A stretch of 64,000 nt of DNA, from contig NZ_BDCU01000023.1 of the NCBI RefSeq assembly GCF_001618425.1, positions 62,001 to 126,000 on the forward strand, read 5' to 3'. Source of the DNA: Nocardia fusca NBRC 14340 (GTDB lineage Bacteria; Actinomycetota; Actinomycetes; Mycobacteriales; Mycobacteriaceae). This document shows, in pieces, positions 7,149 to 17,500 of this stretch; position 1 is the first letter of the stretch; every line of letters begins with the position of its first letter. The translations under genes and the position numbers were made by a program. Under the pieces are notes generated by a model. The model searched no databases. It was not told the DNA's origin and worked only from the letters and a program-made list of their open reading frames with translations.

Positions 7149-8441
7149 GTGGAAACACTCGTTGTGGTAGGTGCCGGGCCGAAAGCCCTTGCCGTGGCGG
7201 CCAAGGCGCGGGTGCTGCGGCAGCTGGGATTGCCGGCGCCGCGGGTGATCGTGATCGAAAAGCATGCGGTGGGCGGTAATTGGCTACCCACCGGCGGCTG
7301 GACCGATGGACAGCACCGGCTCGGCACCAGTCCGGAGAAGGATCTCGGATTTCCCTATCGCTCCACTCTGGTCCGTGGCCACAACCAGGCGATCAACGAG
7401 GCGATGATGGCCTATGGCTGGGCCGCGTTCCTGGTCGAGCAGGGCACCTATTCCGAATGGGTGGACCGGGGCAGGCCCAACCCGCAACATCATGTCTGGG
7501 CGAAGTACCTGCAGTGGGCCGCGCGCAAGAGCGAGCTGGATCTGGTGCTGGGTACCGTGCGGGAGGTGGCGGCCGGCAACAGTGGGTGGCTGGTCACCGC
7601 AACCGACGCCGAAGGGGTTTCCACCCGGATCGAGGCGGACGGGCTGATGATCACCGGTCCCGGACGCAGCACCAAGGCACTGGCCGGGCACTCCCGGGTG
7701 CTCAGCATCGCGCAGTTCTGGGACCTGGCCTGCCGACGCGAGCTGCCCGTGTCCTCTCGGGTGGCCGTGATCGGTGGCGGTGAGACCGCGGGTTCGGCAC
7801 TGGACGAGCTGTTGCGCCATGGGATGCTGTCCATCTCGGTGATCTCGCCCATGGCGACGATCTATACCCGAGGCGAGAGTTTCTTCGAGAATTCACTGTT
7901 CAGCGATCCGATCAAATGGGCGGGGCTGTCCTTCGACGAGCGCCGCGACGTGATTCGACGCACCGACCGTGGCGTCTTCTCGGTACGTGTGCAGGAGAGC
8001 CTGCTCGGTGACAGCCGCGTACACCATTTGCAGGGGCGTGCAGTGCGGGTGGCCGACCACAGTGACGGGGTGGCACTGACACTGCGCAACGAGATGCGGC
8101 CGGACCAGGTGCAAACATTCGATCTGGTGGTCGATGCCACGGGTGGCCAGCCGCTGTGGTTCCTCGACCTCTTCGACCGGGAAGCGGCCGAGATGCTGGA
8201 GCTCGCGGTGGGCGGCCGGCTCACGCAGGAGCGGATCGAGACCGCGATCGGTTACGACCTGGCGGTGGCGGGTATGGACGCCAAATTGTTCCTGCCCAAT
8301 CTCGCCGGCGTCGCGCAGGGACCCGGCTTTCCGAATCTGAGCTGCCTGGGCGAGCTTTCCGATCGTGTGCTGTGTGGGGATACCGCCCGGGCTCGGGGGA
8401 GGGCCGGTATTGCCTCGATCGGTATCTCCGGGCACGACTGA
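7149..8441 (+). CDS. nbtG: Lysine/ornithine N-monooxygenase, nocobactin NbtG / mycobactin MbtG type (copy 1)
   Basis: This 430-residue FAD- and NADPH-dependent enzyme of the SidA/IucD/MbtG family hydroxylates the side-chain amine of lysine (or ornithine) to form the hydroxamate group. Seen are the N-terminal FAD motif VVGAGPKA, the NADPH motif VIGGGETAGS in the middle, and the C-terminal VVDATGG plus PNLSCLGELSDR. It starts with GTG 7149 after GGAGAGAG. It is convergent with the acyltransferase gene and has its own iron box. A close paralogue lies at 31079-32383, so the two may act on different residues or at different stages. Confidence 0.9.
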   Translation: METLVVVGAGPKALAVAAKARVLRQLGLPAPRVIVIEKHAVGGNWLPTGGWTDGQHRLGTSPEKDLGFPYRSTLVRGHNQAINEAMMAYGWAAFLVEQGTYSEWVDRGRPNPQHHVWAKYLQWAARKSELDLVLGTVREVAAGNSGWLVTATDAEGVSTRIEADGLMITGPGRSTKALAGHSRVLSIAQFWDLACRRELPVSSRVAVIGGGETAGSALDELLRHGMLSISVISPMATIYTRGESFFENSLFSDPIKWAGLSFDERRDVIRRTDRGVFSVRVQESLLGDSRVHHLQGRAVRVADHSDGVALTLRNEMRPDQVQTFDLVVDATGGQPLWFLDLFDREAAEMLELAVGGRLTQERIETAIGYDLAVAGMDAKLFLPNLAGVAQGPGFPNLSCLGELSDRVLCGDTARARGRAGIASIGISGHD

Positions 8442-8483
8442 ACGCAGCCTCCGGTGCCCTCACCGAGGGCTCGGGGCCGTGGC

Positions 8484-9152
8484 TCAATCGCGCAGCGTCG
8501 GAAAATCGTCCGGTGTGCGCGGCGTGGTGAGCAACATGATGCGGCGATCGGGGCGAATATCGAACTCGCCCAGGCACGGCCACCCGTACTTCTCCACCAC
8601 CCGGCGGGTGGCGACGTTGCGGTGATCGGGATCGGCCATGATGCGGCGGCACCGGGGTTCGGCTTCGAAGATCCCGGCGACCAGCTGGAAGAAGAATTGC
8701 GCGATCACTCCGCGGCCGAGAAGTTCGTGCTCGGCGGTCGCGATATGGAAGCCGACATCGTAGGGGTCGGCGTGGTAGAGCCGGGCGATCTCGTCCTTCG
8801 CCGCGCGATACACCTCCAGATAGGCGACCTCGCGTCGTCCGAGATCCGGGCGATCGATCGCCGCGAAATCGAAACCGAGAATGCACGGCCTCGAGTAGCT
8901 GCCCGCCAGTTGCGCCCGCAGGTTCGCGCGACGTTGTTCCGCGCTCCACGGCTGCTCCCACGCTTTCACCAGATGCGGCCGGTTCATCCAGTCGGCCAGT
9001 AGATCGGGGTCCGGACCTTCCGGGTCGGCCAAGCGGATCTCGAACGGCGCCGCGAGATGTGGCAGTGCCGGCGCGGGCGCGACCCGGATCTCTTCGGGAA
9101 TATCGGTCAGCTCCCGCGCCAAGCCGCTCGGCGTATCGGTGGGGTTGGTCAC
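8484..9152 (-). CDS. GNAT N-acyltransferase, MbtK/IucB type (siderophore lysine acylation)
   Basis: The 222-residue protein matches the acetyltransferase family that acylates N6 of (hydroxy)lysine in mycobactin and aerobactin. Diagnostic parts are DWMNRPHLVKAWEQPW near residue 55, the catalytic-region HADPYDVGFHIATAEHELLGRG, and ADPDHRNVATRRVVEKYGW at the acyl-CoA site. In nocobactin clusters the corresponding gene is probably nbtH. It is divergent from the thioesterase gene, with one iron box between them. A formyltransferase is also present in the locus, so its exact acyl donor and target are open. Confidence 0.88.
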   Translation of the reverse strand: MTNPTDTPSGLARELTDIPEEIRVAPAPALPHLAAPFEIRLADPEGPDPDLLADWMNRPHLVKAWEQPWSAEQRRANLRAQLAGSYSRPCILGFDFAAIDRPDLGRREVAYLEVYRAAKDEIARLYHADPYDVGFHIATAEHELLGRGVIAQFFFQLVAGIFEAEPRCRRIMADPDHRNVATRRVVEKYGWPCLGEFDIRPDRRIMLLTTPRTPDDFPTLRD

Positions 9153-9185
9153 TTGTCGGTCTCCGATCGGCAGGCTGTGTGGGAG

Positions 9186-9204
9186 TAAGGTTACCCTATG
9201 CTAA
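9186..9204. promoter_or_regulatory. Iron box between the acyltransferase and thioesterase genes
   Basis: TAAGGTTACCCTATGCTAA matches the IdeR consensus at 15 of 19 positions. It lies 33 bases from the acyltransferase start and 101 bases from the thioesterase start, and could control both directions. TATGCT inside the right half resembles a -10 element for the rightward operon. Confidence 0.75.
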
Positions 9205-9305
9205 TCTCTCGATCGGTAGGGTGCCCGCCGGTCGAAGGGGCGGCGAGGACCACCGCGCCGTGATCGATCGAATCGATCGGGGCAAGGATGTAGGAGATAT
9301 GTGTT

Positions 9306-10061
9306 ATGCCGAAGGCGCCCGGATGGCTACGAAATTTCCACAAACCTTCCACGGGTTCATCTCTACCCTTCGTACTCTTTCCGCACGCGGGCTCCGGGGC
9401 ATCGGGTTACCGATCGTTTTCGAAAAGGCTCAGTGAGGATTTCGACGTAGCCGTCGTACAGTATCCCGGGCGGCAGGACCGCATGGCCGAGCCGGCCGCC
9501 GCGACCATGAACGAACTCGCCGCGGGCGCGTTCGCCGAATTCGTGGAGTCGCCGTGGTCCCGCGGCGAGCCGGTGGTGGTATTCGGGCACAGTATCGGGG
9601 CGATAGCGGCTTTCGAGTTCGCGCGACTGCTCGAGGCCGCCGGGAACGAGGTCGGATTGCTGGTCGCCTCCAGTTCGGTCGCACCGGCACTGGTCGCGGA
9701 ATATCCGCCGCACCCGACCGAAGACGAAGAGTTGCTCGACCGGCTGACCGCGTTGCACGGCACCGGCGCCGATGTCCTGGCCGACCGCGACATCATGCGA
9801 CTCACCCTGCCGGTGCTGAAGGCTGATTACCAGGCCTTCGACCGTTATCGATACAGCGCCGAGGCTCAGGTGCGCGCCCCGATCCAGGTGCTGGGTGGCG
9901 CCGACGACGAGTTCGTCACGATCGAGCAGTTGCGGGCGTGGGCGGGGCAAAGCAGTGGGGGAATTTCGGTGTCGCTGTTCGACGGGGGGCATTTCTATTT
10001 GCACGATCATATCGACGACGTCGCCGAACTGCTTTCGGCCGCAGCGGTTTACGCGAATTAG
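9306..10061 (+). CDS. nbtA: Type II thioesterase of the siderophore synthases
   Basis: The 251-residue alpha/beta hydrolase is predicted to remove wrong or stalled acyl groups from carrier domains of the NRPS/PKS. It shows the oxyanion-side LFPHAGSGASGYR, the nucleophile elbow GHSIG with Ser96, and the catalytic His229 in GGHFYLHDH. ATG 9306 follows AGGAG at good spacing. It is the first gene of a rightward run that continues with the ketosynthase 38 bases later. The symbol is assigned from position in the nocobactin cluster. Confidence 0.88.
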   Translation: MPKAPGWLRNFHKPSTGSSLPFVLFPHAGSGASGYRSFSKRLSEDFDVAVVQYPGRQDRMAEPAAATMNELAAGAFAEFVESPWSRGEPVVVFGHSIGAIAAFEFARLLEAAGNEVGLLVASSSVAPALVAEYPPHPTEDEELLDRLTALHGTGADVLADRDIMRLTLPVLKADYQAFDRYRYSAEAQVRAPIQVLGGADDEFVTIEQLRAWAGQSSGGISVSLFDGGHFYLHDHIDDVAELLSAAAVYAN

Positions 10062-10099
10062 CCCGAACCGGTCGAGTCAATTTCCACGTTAGGTTCACC

Positions 10100-11431
10100 A
10101 TGGCAGATATGCACTCGGGACGCGACGATCCGATCGTCATTGTCGGAATGGCGGTCGAGGTACCCGGCGGAATCGAGAGCCTTGCGGAATTCTGGTCCGC
10201 GCTCGCCGAATCGAAAGAGCTGATCGGTCCTTTTCCGCGTGACCGGGACTGGCCTGTCGATCAATTGCTCACCCTGCATCACAACGAAGGCTGGTCACCG
10301 GTCCGTGACGCCGGTGGTTTCCTCACCGGGGCAGCGGATTTCGATCCCGGCTTCTTCGGAGTCAGTCCCCGCGAAGCCGTGGCCATGGATCCGCAGCAGC
10401 GCGTCGCGATGCGAGTGGCGTGGCGAGCGGTCGAAGACGCGGGGCTCAACCCGGCCACGGTCGACGGTAGTGCCGGCGGTTGCTGGATGGGCGTATCGGT
10501 GCTGGAATACGGGCCGTTGATGGCGACTGTCAGCGAGCACAGCGGGTACCGGTTGACCGGGTCCGCGCTCAGCGCGGTGGCCGGACGGGTATCGCACAGC
10601 CTCGGGTTGTCGGGTCCTTCGGTGAGTGTGGACACCTCGTGTGCCGCCTCGCTCACCGCGGTGCACGTCGCAGCGGCCGCCCTCCGCGCGAACGAATGCG
10701 AGTGGGCGGTGGCCGGTGGGGTGTGCGTCATGGGCTCGCCCGGCATGTTCGTCGAATTCTCCAAGAACAACGCCCTGTCCAGCGACGGGCACTGCCGCCC
10801 CTACTCCGCGGACACCACGGGAACCCTGTGGGGTGAAGGTGCCGGAGTCGTGGTGCTGGAGAAGGAATCCCGTGCGCTGCGTGAAGGTCATCGTATCTAC
10901 GGTCGTCTTCTCGGTTCCCGGGTGAACCACAACGGCCGGGGCGGGCCGCTGGCCGTGCCCAGTGCCGAGGGCCAGCAACGTCTCATCGAGGACACCCTCG
11001 CCGTCGCGGGGGTGGCGGCCGATTCGATCGGTCTGATCGAAGGACACGGAACCGGGACCCCGGTCGGTGATCCACTGGAACTGGCCGCTCTCGTCGCTGT
11101 CTACGGTGCGCCCGATCGTGCGGACGGTGGTGCCATGCTCGGCTCGGTCAAATCCAATACCGGGCATACCCAGGCGGCGGCCGGGGTCCTCGGCCTGATC
11201 AAGGTGCTGCTGTGCGGGCGATACGGGCACACGGTCGCGAGCCTGTGGTCGGACAACCCCAGCGCGGCTGTCGACTGGGAGGCGACGAGCCTGCGGTTGG
11301 CCGGGAAATGCGCGCCCTGGGAGCCGGTGGACGGTGTCCGCCGCGCGGCGGTCTCCGCGTTCGGAATCTCGGGGACCAACGTGCACGCTGTCGTCGAGAT
11401 CGCGGACCGCCAGGGGGCACTCCATGTCTGA
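10100..11431 (+). CDS. nbtB: Stand-alone beta-ketoacyl synthase (MbtC/NbtB-like)
   Basis: This protein is a single 443-residue KS domain with all catalytic residues: Cys181 (DTSCAAS), His316 (EGHGTGTP) and His356 (KSNTGHTQ). It is predicted to condense a long fatty acyl starter with an extender held by the ACP of the next protein, making the lipid beta-hydroxy acid of the siderophore. It has no AT or ACP of its own, as in mycobactin MbtC. ATG 10100 is used; another ATG lies 9 bases further. It overlaps the next gene by 8 bases. Confidence 0.9.
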   Translation: MADMHSGRDDPIVIVGMAVEVPGGIESLAEFWSALAESKELIGPFPRDRDWPVDQLLTLHHNEGWSPVRDAGGFLTGAADFDPGFFGVSPREAVAMDPQQRVAMRVAWRAVEDAGLNPATVDGSAGGCWMGVSVLEYGPLMATVSEHSGYRLTGSALSAVAGRVSHSLGLSGPSVSVDTSCAASLTAVHVAAAALRANECEWAVAGGVCVMGSPGMFVEFSKNNALSSDGHCRPYSADTTGTLWGEGAGVVVLEKESRALREGHRIYGRLLGSRVNHNGRGGPLAVPSAEGQQRLIEDTLAVAGVAADSIGLIEGHGTGTPVGDPLELAALVAVYGAPDRADGGAMLGSVKSNTGHTQAAAGVLGLIKVLLCGRYGHTVASLWSDNPSAAVDWEATSLRLAGKCAPWEPVDGVRRAAVSAFGISGTNVHAVVEIADRQGALHV

Positions 11432-14400
11432 CTATCGATTACCGGACGGTACCTTTCCGGTCCTGATCTCCTCCGATACCGCGGCCGGCCTGCGTGCCGA
11501 AGCCGAAGCGATCTCGGCTTATACCGCCGACCATCCGGCGGCGACGCCGGACCGGTTGGCGAGCACACTGCTGCGCATCAGGGTCGCGCGTCCGCACCGG
11601 GCGTTGATCATGGCCACCGAGCGATCCGATCTGCTGGACGCTCTGCGTGCCGCCGCGGCCGGCACGGACCATCCGGCGCTCGTTCGCTCGCCCGGTCCGG
11701 CGACCAGGCGGCGTATCGGCTTCGTATTCCCGGGGCAGGGCGGTCAGCAGGCCGGAATGGGCGCGGTGTACTACCGATATTCGGCCGAATACCGCGCGGT
11801 GGTCGACGAATACAGCGCCCGGCACGAACAGCGCTACGGGGATCGGCGGCCGCTGAGCTATCTGCTCGGCGACTCGGAAGAGCCCACGGAGAGCCTGATC
11901 GCGGTCCACCCGGCACGGATGTTCCATATGCTGGGTCTCGCCGCGATGTGGCAGGCGGTCGGCGTCCGGCCCACGGCCGCCCTCGGGCACAGTCAGGGCG
12001 AGCTCGCCGCCTGTGTGTCGGCGGGGATGATCTCGCCGGACGATGCGGTAGTGACCGCCGCGCGGCGGGCGGAGTTGCTGGAGCGGTTCACCAGCCGCGG
12101 CTATGCGGTAGCCGTCCTGGCGGCCGATATCGCCGCGGCCGAGGCGCTGCTGGCCCGGCACTCGGGCTGGGCGGAGATCGCCGTGCTCAACTCGCCCCGG
12201 ATGCTGGCTGTCTCGGGCGAACAGGAAACCGTCGACGATCTGGTGGCGGCGGCGCAGCAGGCCGGACGGTTCGCCAAACGGATCCAGATGTCCTATCCGG
12301 CACACACTTCGGCCGTCGTCGAACTGCGCGCGGAACTGGAGAAGATCCTCGAGGTGGAGCTGGGCAGCGGTTCGCTGCGGGCCGGTGCGTTTGCCTGCTA
12401 CGGCGGCACGCTCGGCGAGCAGGTACCGGCCGATTGCGCGCACCGGCAGTACTGGTACTGGAACCTGCGCAACCGGGTCAGATTCGATCGTGCGGTCGTG
12501 GCGGCGGCGGAGCAGGTGGACACCTTCCTCGAGATCTGCGAGCACCCGACCCTGCAGCTGGCGATCCGGCAGAGCCTGGACGACCTCGGTGAACGAGGAA
12601 CCGACGGTTACTACATCGGCGGTACCACCCGCCGGGACGCCACCGATCTGTCCCAATTCGCCCGCAACGTCGCCGAACTGGCGGTGCGGGATCTGAACTT
12701 CTCCTGGGACGGCCTTCGCGCAGCGGGGAGCGAGGCGTTCACCCCGCCGCTGCGTGATTTCCCGTCGACCGTGATGAATTCCCGGCGGTTGTGGGTGTCC
12801 TACCAGCCCGCCGGCCGGCACCTCGGTGACGTTCGGAGTCCCGACGGGCCTTCGTCCCGCGGCGGCGCCGCGGAACCCGTCCTGCTGGTCGAGGAGTGGT
12901 CCCGGCTGAAACGGCGAGATCTCGCCGAACCACGGACGATCGCGGTGCTCGGCGAGAGCAGGCCCGAGCTGGCCGAGGCGCTGCGTGTGCAGGCCGAGCG
13001 CTACGGCGCGGTGATCGCCGACCCCGGCGCGCAGGATCAGGCCGATGTCGTGCTGGTGATACCACCGGCCGCTTCCAGCGACGACGAAGCCGAATCGGTC
13101 ACCGAATTCGCCGTATTCGCGGGGATCATGCAGAGTCTGCCCGAATTCGGCTCGCGCACGCGCGAATGCTGGCTGGTGACCGCGGGGAGCGAGGCGGTGA
13201 TCCCGGACGATCTCCCATCTCTGGGGCATGCCGGGGCGAGCGCGATGTTCCGCTCGGTCGCCCTCGACCACATCGGGGTGGCGTTCCGTCACCTCGACCT
13301 GCCCTCCGATGCCGCCACCACGGACCCGCATCGCGCGGCCCGGTGGATCGTCGAAGCCGTGCACCTGACCGCGGACGAGCCCGAACTGGCTGTGCGGGAG
13401 GGGAAACTCCACGTGAAGCGACTGGTCACCGCCGCCGCCGCACCACGTCGAATTCCCACCGGGGAGGTCCTGATCCTGGGTGGCACCGGGCATGTCGGCC
13501 TGCATTTCTGTGAGCATTTCGTACGGTCGGGTGCCCGCCGGGTCACCCTGGTGAGCCGCAAGGGCGAAACGCCCGCCACTACGCAACGGCTGGCGTCGCT
13601 GCGCGCGCTGGGGCGGACCGATATCGAGGTGGTGGCGTGCGATATCACCGACGAAACGGCGGTGGCCGGTCTCGCCTCCCGTTATGACGACGATCCGGCG
13701 GATGTGGTCGTGCACGCCGCGGTGGATTACATATGGCTGGATCTGAATCCGGCGGCGGCCCGGACCGCGGCGGCGGCCAAAGTCCTGGGTGTCACCGCGG
13801 TTCTGCGCGCCGTTCCGCTGGCCGAGGACGGCGTGATCATGCTGTGCTCCTCGTTCACGGCATCGCTGGGGGCGCGCGGTCAGGCGCTGTACACCGGAAC
13901 GAACCGGATGCTCGACGCGCTCGCGACTCGATTGCGTGCCACCGGTCGTGACTGTGTCTCGGTGCAGTGGGGGCTGTGGGTTGTGCCGGGGAACGCCGAC
14001 CCGAGCGCCGAGGCCCGCACCATCGGGGCGGGGTTGCTACCCATGCCGCCCGCTTCCGCGGTCCCCGCCGCGTTCGACGGCGGTCGCCGCAACTACCTCG
14101 TGGTTTCGGGCGATTGGCCGCGGTTACGGGAGACCGCCGCGGTGGTGGGCTTGCGGAGCGTCTTCGAACCGGCGCTGGTGGAACTGATTCCGGCTGGCGC
14201 CACGGAGGGGACAACTCGGCCGGCCGACGTGTCCACACCATCCGATCCGGGCACCCGGCCGCCGCCGGTCGGAATCGGTGATCTGGCCGACGCGCTGCGA
14301 CGGGAAGTCGAGTGCGTGATGCTGGCCGACGGCGCCACAGAGATCGATGGCTCCGTACCCCTGCTGCAGCTCGGCTTCGATTCCCTGCTGGCGCTCGAAC

Positions 14401-14510
14401 TACGCACCCGTATCAAGGCGGAATTGGATCGGGAAGTGCCTGTCGCGGAGATCTTGAGCGGCGCCTCGCTCGATGACGTCGTGCGGCTCATGTCGGACAA
14501 CCGAGCCTGA
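11424..14510 (+). CDS. nbtC: Polyketide synthase AT-KR-ACP (MbtD/NbtC-like)
   Basis: The 1,028-residue protein lacks a KS and works with the preceding one. The acyltransferase has FVFPGQGGQQAGMG and GHSQGE with Ser190; the specificity region reads YPAHTS, unlike the textbook malonyl (HAFH) or methylmalonyl (YASH) motifs. The ketoreductase has GGTGHVG near residue 686 and the Ser/Tyr pair in CSSFTAS and ALYTGTN, so it should leave a beta-hydroxyl. The C-terminal ACP has Ser987 in LGFDSLLAL. No methyltransferase domain is visible, so an alpha-methyl would come from the extender unit. Confidence 0.9.
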   Translation: MSDYRLPDGTFPVLISSDTAAGLRAEAEAISAYTADHPAATPDRLASTLLRIRVARPHRALIMATERSDLLDALRAAAAGTDHPALVRSPGPATRRRIGFVFPGQGGQQAGMGAVYYRYSAEYRAVVDEYSARHEQRYGDRRPLSYLLGDSEEPTESLIAVHPARMFHMLGLAAMWQAVGVRPTAALGHSQGELAACVSAGMISPDDAVVTAARRAELLERFTSRGYAVAVLAADIAAAEALLARHSGWAEIAVLNSPRMLAVSGEQETVDDLVAAAQQAGRFAKRIQMSYPAHTSAVVELRAELEKILEVELGSGSLRAGAFACYGGTLGEQVPADCAHRQYWYWNLRNRVRFDRAVVAAAEQVDTFLEICEHPTLQLAIRQSLDDLGERGTDGYYIGGTTRRDATDLSQFARNVAELAVRDLNFSWDGLRAAGSEAFTPPLRDFPSTVMNSRRLWVSYQPAGRHLGDVRSPDGPSSRGGAAEPVLLVEEWSRLKRRDLAEPRTIAVLGESRPELAEALRVQAERYGAVIADPGAQDQADVVLVIPPAASSDDEAESVTEFAVFAGIMQSLPEFGSRTRECWLVTAGSEAVIPDDLPSLGHAGASAMFRSVALDHIGVAFRHLDLPSDAATTDPHRAARWIVEAVHLTADEPELAVREGKLHVKRLVTAAAAPRRIPTGEVLILGGTGHVGLHFCEHFVRSGARRVTLVSRKGETPATTQRLASLRALGRTDIEVVACDITDETAVAGLASRYDDDPADVVVHAAVDYIWLDLNPAAARTAAAAKVLGVTAVLRAVPLAEDGVIMLCSSFTASLGARGQALYTGTNRMLDALATRLRATGRDCVSVQWGLWVVPGNADPSAEARTIGAGLLPMPPASAVPAAFDGGRRNYLVVSGDWPRLRETAAVVGLRSVFEPALVELIPAGATEGTTRPADVSTPSDPGTRPPPVGIGDLADALRREVECVMLADGATEIDGSVPLLQLGFDSLLALELRTRIKAELDREVPVAEILSGASLDDVVRLMSDNRA

Positions 14511-14524
14511 GGAGGCCATCACCC

Positions 14525-17500
14525 ATGTCCCACCATTCGCAGGCTTCCCCGCCCGAGATCGAGGATGTGCTGGCGCTCAGTCCCTTGCAGGAGGGTTTCT
14601 TCACCCTGGCGCGACTGGCCGGCGACGGCGATCTGTACTCGATGCAATTCGTCCTCGAGATCACCGGACCGCTCGATTCCGAGCGGCTGCGCCGGAGCGC
14701 GCGAGCGATACTGACCAGGCATGCGAACTTGCGGGTCGCGTTCTGGGATCGCGATCTGCCCAAACCGGTGCAGATCGTGCCCACTGCCGCCGAACTGCCC
14801 TGGAGTATGCGGGAGATCACCGCCGACGAGCTCGACGAGGTGTTCGGCGCCCAGGCCCGGGCTCCCTTCGAACTCGACCGCGGCCCGCTCCTCCGGGTAT
14901 TGCTGGCCAGGCTGCCCGACGAGACGTGCAGGCTGATCCTGACAGCGCATCACATCGTGCTGGACGGTTGGTCGCTCGGCGTTTTCTTCCACGAGTTGTT
15001 CGCTCTCTACGATGCCGGCGCAGACGCGTCCGCGCTGCCCGCGCCGCGCCCGTACCGGGATTACATCGGCTGGCTGGCCGCCCGCGACAGCGCGGCCGAT
15101 CTACGGCAGTGGGTGCGTTACCTCGATCGCGTCGAACCGCTTCTGGTGGCCGAGCCCGGTGATTCCGCGGTCAACACGGTCGTGCCCACCGAACATCTGC
15201 AGTCGCTCGGCCGGGCCGGTACCGAACGTCTGGTCGCCTGGGCCCGCACACACGGACTGACCATGAACACCGTCGTGCAGTATGCGTGGGCGCTGGTCCT
15301 GGGTCGTCTCACCGACCGGCGTGACATCGTGTTCGGCACAACCGTGTCCGGCCGTCCGGATGAGCTGCCCGGTGTGGAAACCATGATCGGGTTGTTCATC
15401 AACACGGTTCCCGTCCGGATCCGGCTCGACGAGACGAGTGGGGTCGACGGTCTCCTGCGGTGGCAGCGTGAACTCGCCGCCATGCGCGACGCCGGCTACA
15501 CGAGCCTGTCGTCCATCCAGCGCACCCTCGGCGCCGGAACTCTGTTCGACACCCTCTCGGTGTTCGAGAACGCCCCGATGAACGACGTATTGCGCACGAC
15601 GACCGCGGCCGACGGCGTGCAATTCCGGCCGGTCGTATCGCAGAGCCTGACCCACTACCCGCTCGCGGTCACCTCCTTCCTGCACGATGGAGAACTGGTG
15701 GTGGGCATCGAAGCGGTGCAATCCGCGCTCGGGGCGCTGTCCGGCCCCGACGTGGGGTCACGGCTGCTCCGGGTGCTGCGACAGTTGCCGGAATCCGATA
15801 CCTGGACGCCCGATACCGTCGACGTGCTGTTGCCGGGTGAGTACCCCGGGGCCCCCGGACTCCCGGCCGCCGATGTGCGCGGCACGACCGTGGCCGAGCT
15901 GTTCGCCCGGCAAGCGGCGGCCACACCCGACGCCGTGGCCGTCACCACCGAGCACGAACGCCGCACCTACCGGGAGCTGTCGGCGTCGGTGGGACGGCTC
16001 GCCGCGGTCCTGGCCTCGCACGGTGTGGGCCCGGAAGACGTGGTGGCCTTGGCGGTGCCACGTTCGGTGGACACGATCGTGGCCGTGCTGGCGGTGCTGT
16101 GGACCGGTGCCGCCTATGTGCCGTTGGACACCACGCTGCCGGCCGCGCGGATCGAATCCATCGTTCGGCGGGCCCGTCCCCGGCTGGTCGTGACCGATAT
16201 CCCTCAGGTGTCCGGTCTCGACGATGTCGCCGGTCTGCCCGCGCGGTTGGCGCTGAGCGACGTGCGCTGGGGCGGGCCGGTTGCCGAGCCGGTGGTGGTG
16301 GCCCCCGACAGCCGCACGTATGTGATCTTCACGTCGGGTTCCACCGGTGAACCCAAGGGCGTCATGGGCACTCACGGGGCGCTGGCGAGTTACTTCGGCG
16401 ATCACCGCGCGCGGGTGTATCGGCCGGCGGTGCAACGGCTGGGACGACCGCTGCGGATCGCGCACGCGTGGTCGTTCGGGTTCGATGCGTCGTGGCAGCC
16501 GCTGATCGGCCTGTTGGACGGACATTCCATCCATGTATTCGACGCCGACGAGATGCGCGACGCGCACCGCCTGGTCGAGGGGATCTCCCGGCACGGCCTG
16601 GACATGATCGATACCACCCCGTCGATGTTCGCCCAGCTGGCCGCAGCGGGGCTCGTCGACCGCGGCCGATCGGATCTGACGGTGCTGGCGCTCGGTGGCG
16701 AGGCGATCGGCCCCGCGTTGTGGAAACAGCTGTGCGCCTTGGCCACTACGGCTGTGCACAACTGTTACGGGCCGACCGAGACCACGGTCGAGGCAGTGGT
16801 GGCGGCGGTGACCGACGCCGAATCCGTCCCTGTCATCGGCCACCCCGTCACCGGCACGACCGCCTATGTGCTCGACTCCCGGCTGCGTCAGGTTCCGGCC
16901 GGGGTCGTCGGTGAGCTGTACCTGTCGGGAGCCCAGGTCGCCCGCGGCTATGCGGACGAGCCGGGACGCACTGCCGAACGTTTCGTCTCCGACCCGTTCC
17001 GCGCGGGTGCACGCATGTACCGAACCGGTGACCTCGTGCGCTACCTGGCTTCGGGGGCACTGAGCTACCTGGGCCGGGCGGACGATCAGGTGAAGATCCG
17101 CGGTTTCCGCATCGAAATCGGGGATATCGAGGCCGCACTGTCGGGATTGCCCGGGGTGCGGGCGGCCGCGGTGATCGCCCTCGCTCGTCCCGGCGGCGCG
17201 AGCCTCATCGGTTTCGCGGTGGGCGAGGGCCTGTCCCCGGCGCGCTTGCGGGCCGCGCTGGCCGAGCGACTGCCCAGTTATATGCTGCCGCAGCGGGTGT
17301 TCGTGCTGGACCGGCTGCCCACGACGGTCAACGGCAAGCTCGACACCACGAGTCTGGCGGCCACCGCCCGGACGGGACTCGACCGCGCGGCGGATACGAG
17401 CCCGCCGAGCACCCCGACCGAACGCCGCGTCTGCGAGATCATGGCGCAGCTCTCCGGTATCGCGCAGCCCGGCGTGGACGACGATCTGGTTCAGCTCGGG

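Noticed and set aside
8456..8470. GCCCTC/GAGGGC hairpin between nbtG copy 1 and the acyltransferase gene
   Set aside because: Only six base pairs with a 3-base loop; too weak to call as a terminator.
10085..10110. TTAGGTT sequence just before nbtB as another iron box
   Set aside because: Only the left half-site matches; the right half is absent and nbtB can be read from the nbtA transcript.
11439..13715. A 758-codon minus-strand frame opposite nbtC
   Set aside because: No domain or plausible start; the polyketide synthase on the plus strand explains the sequence.
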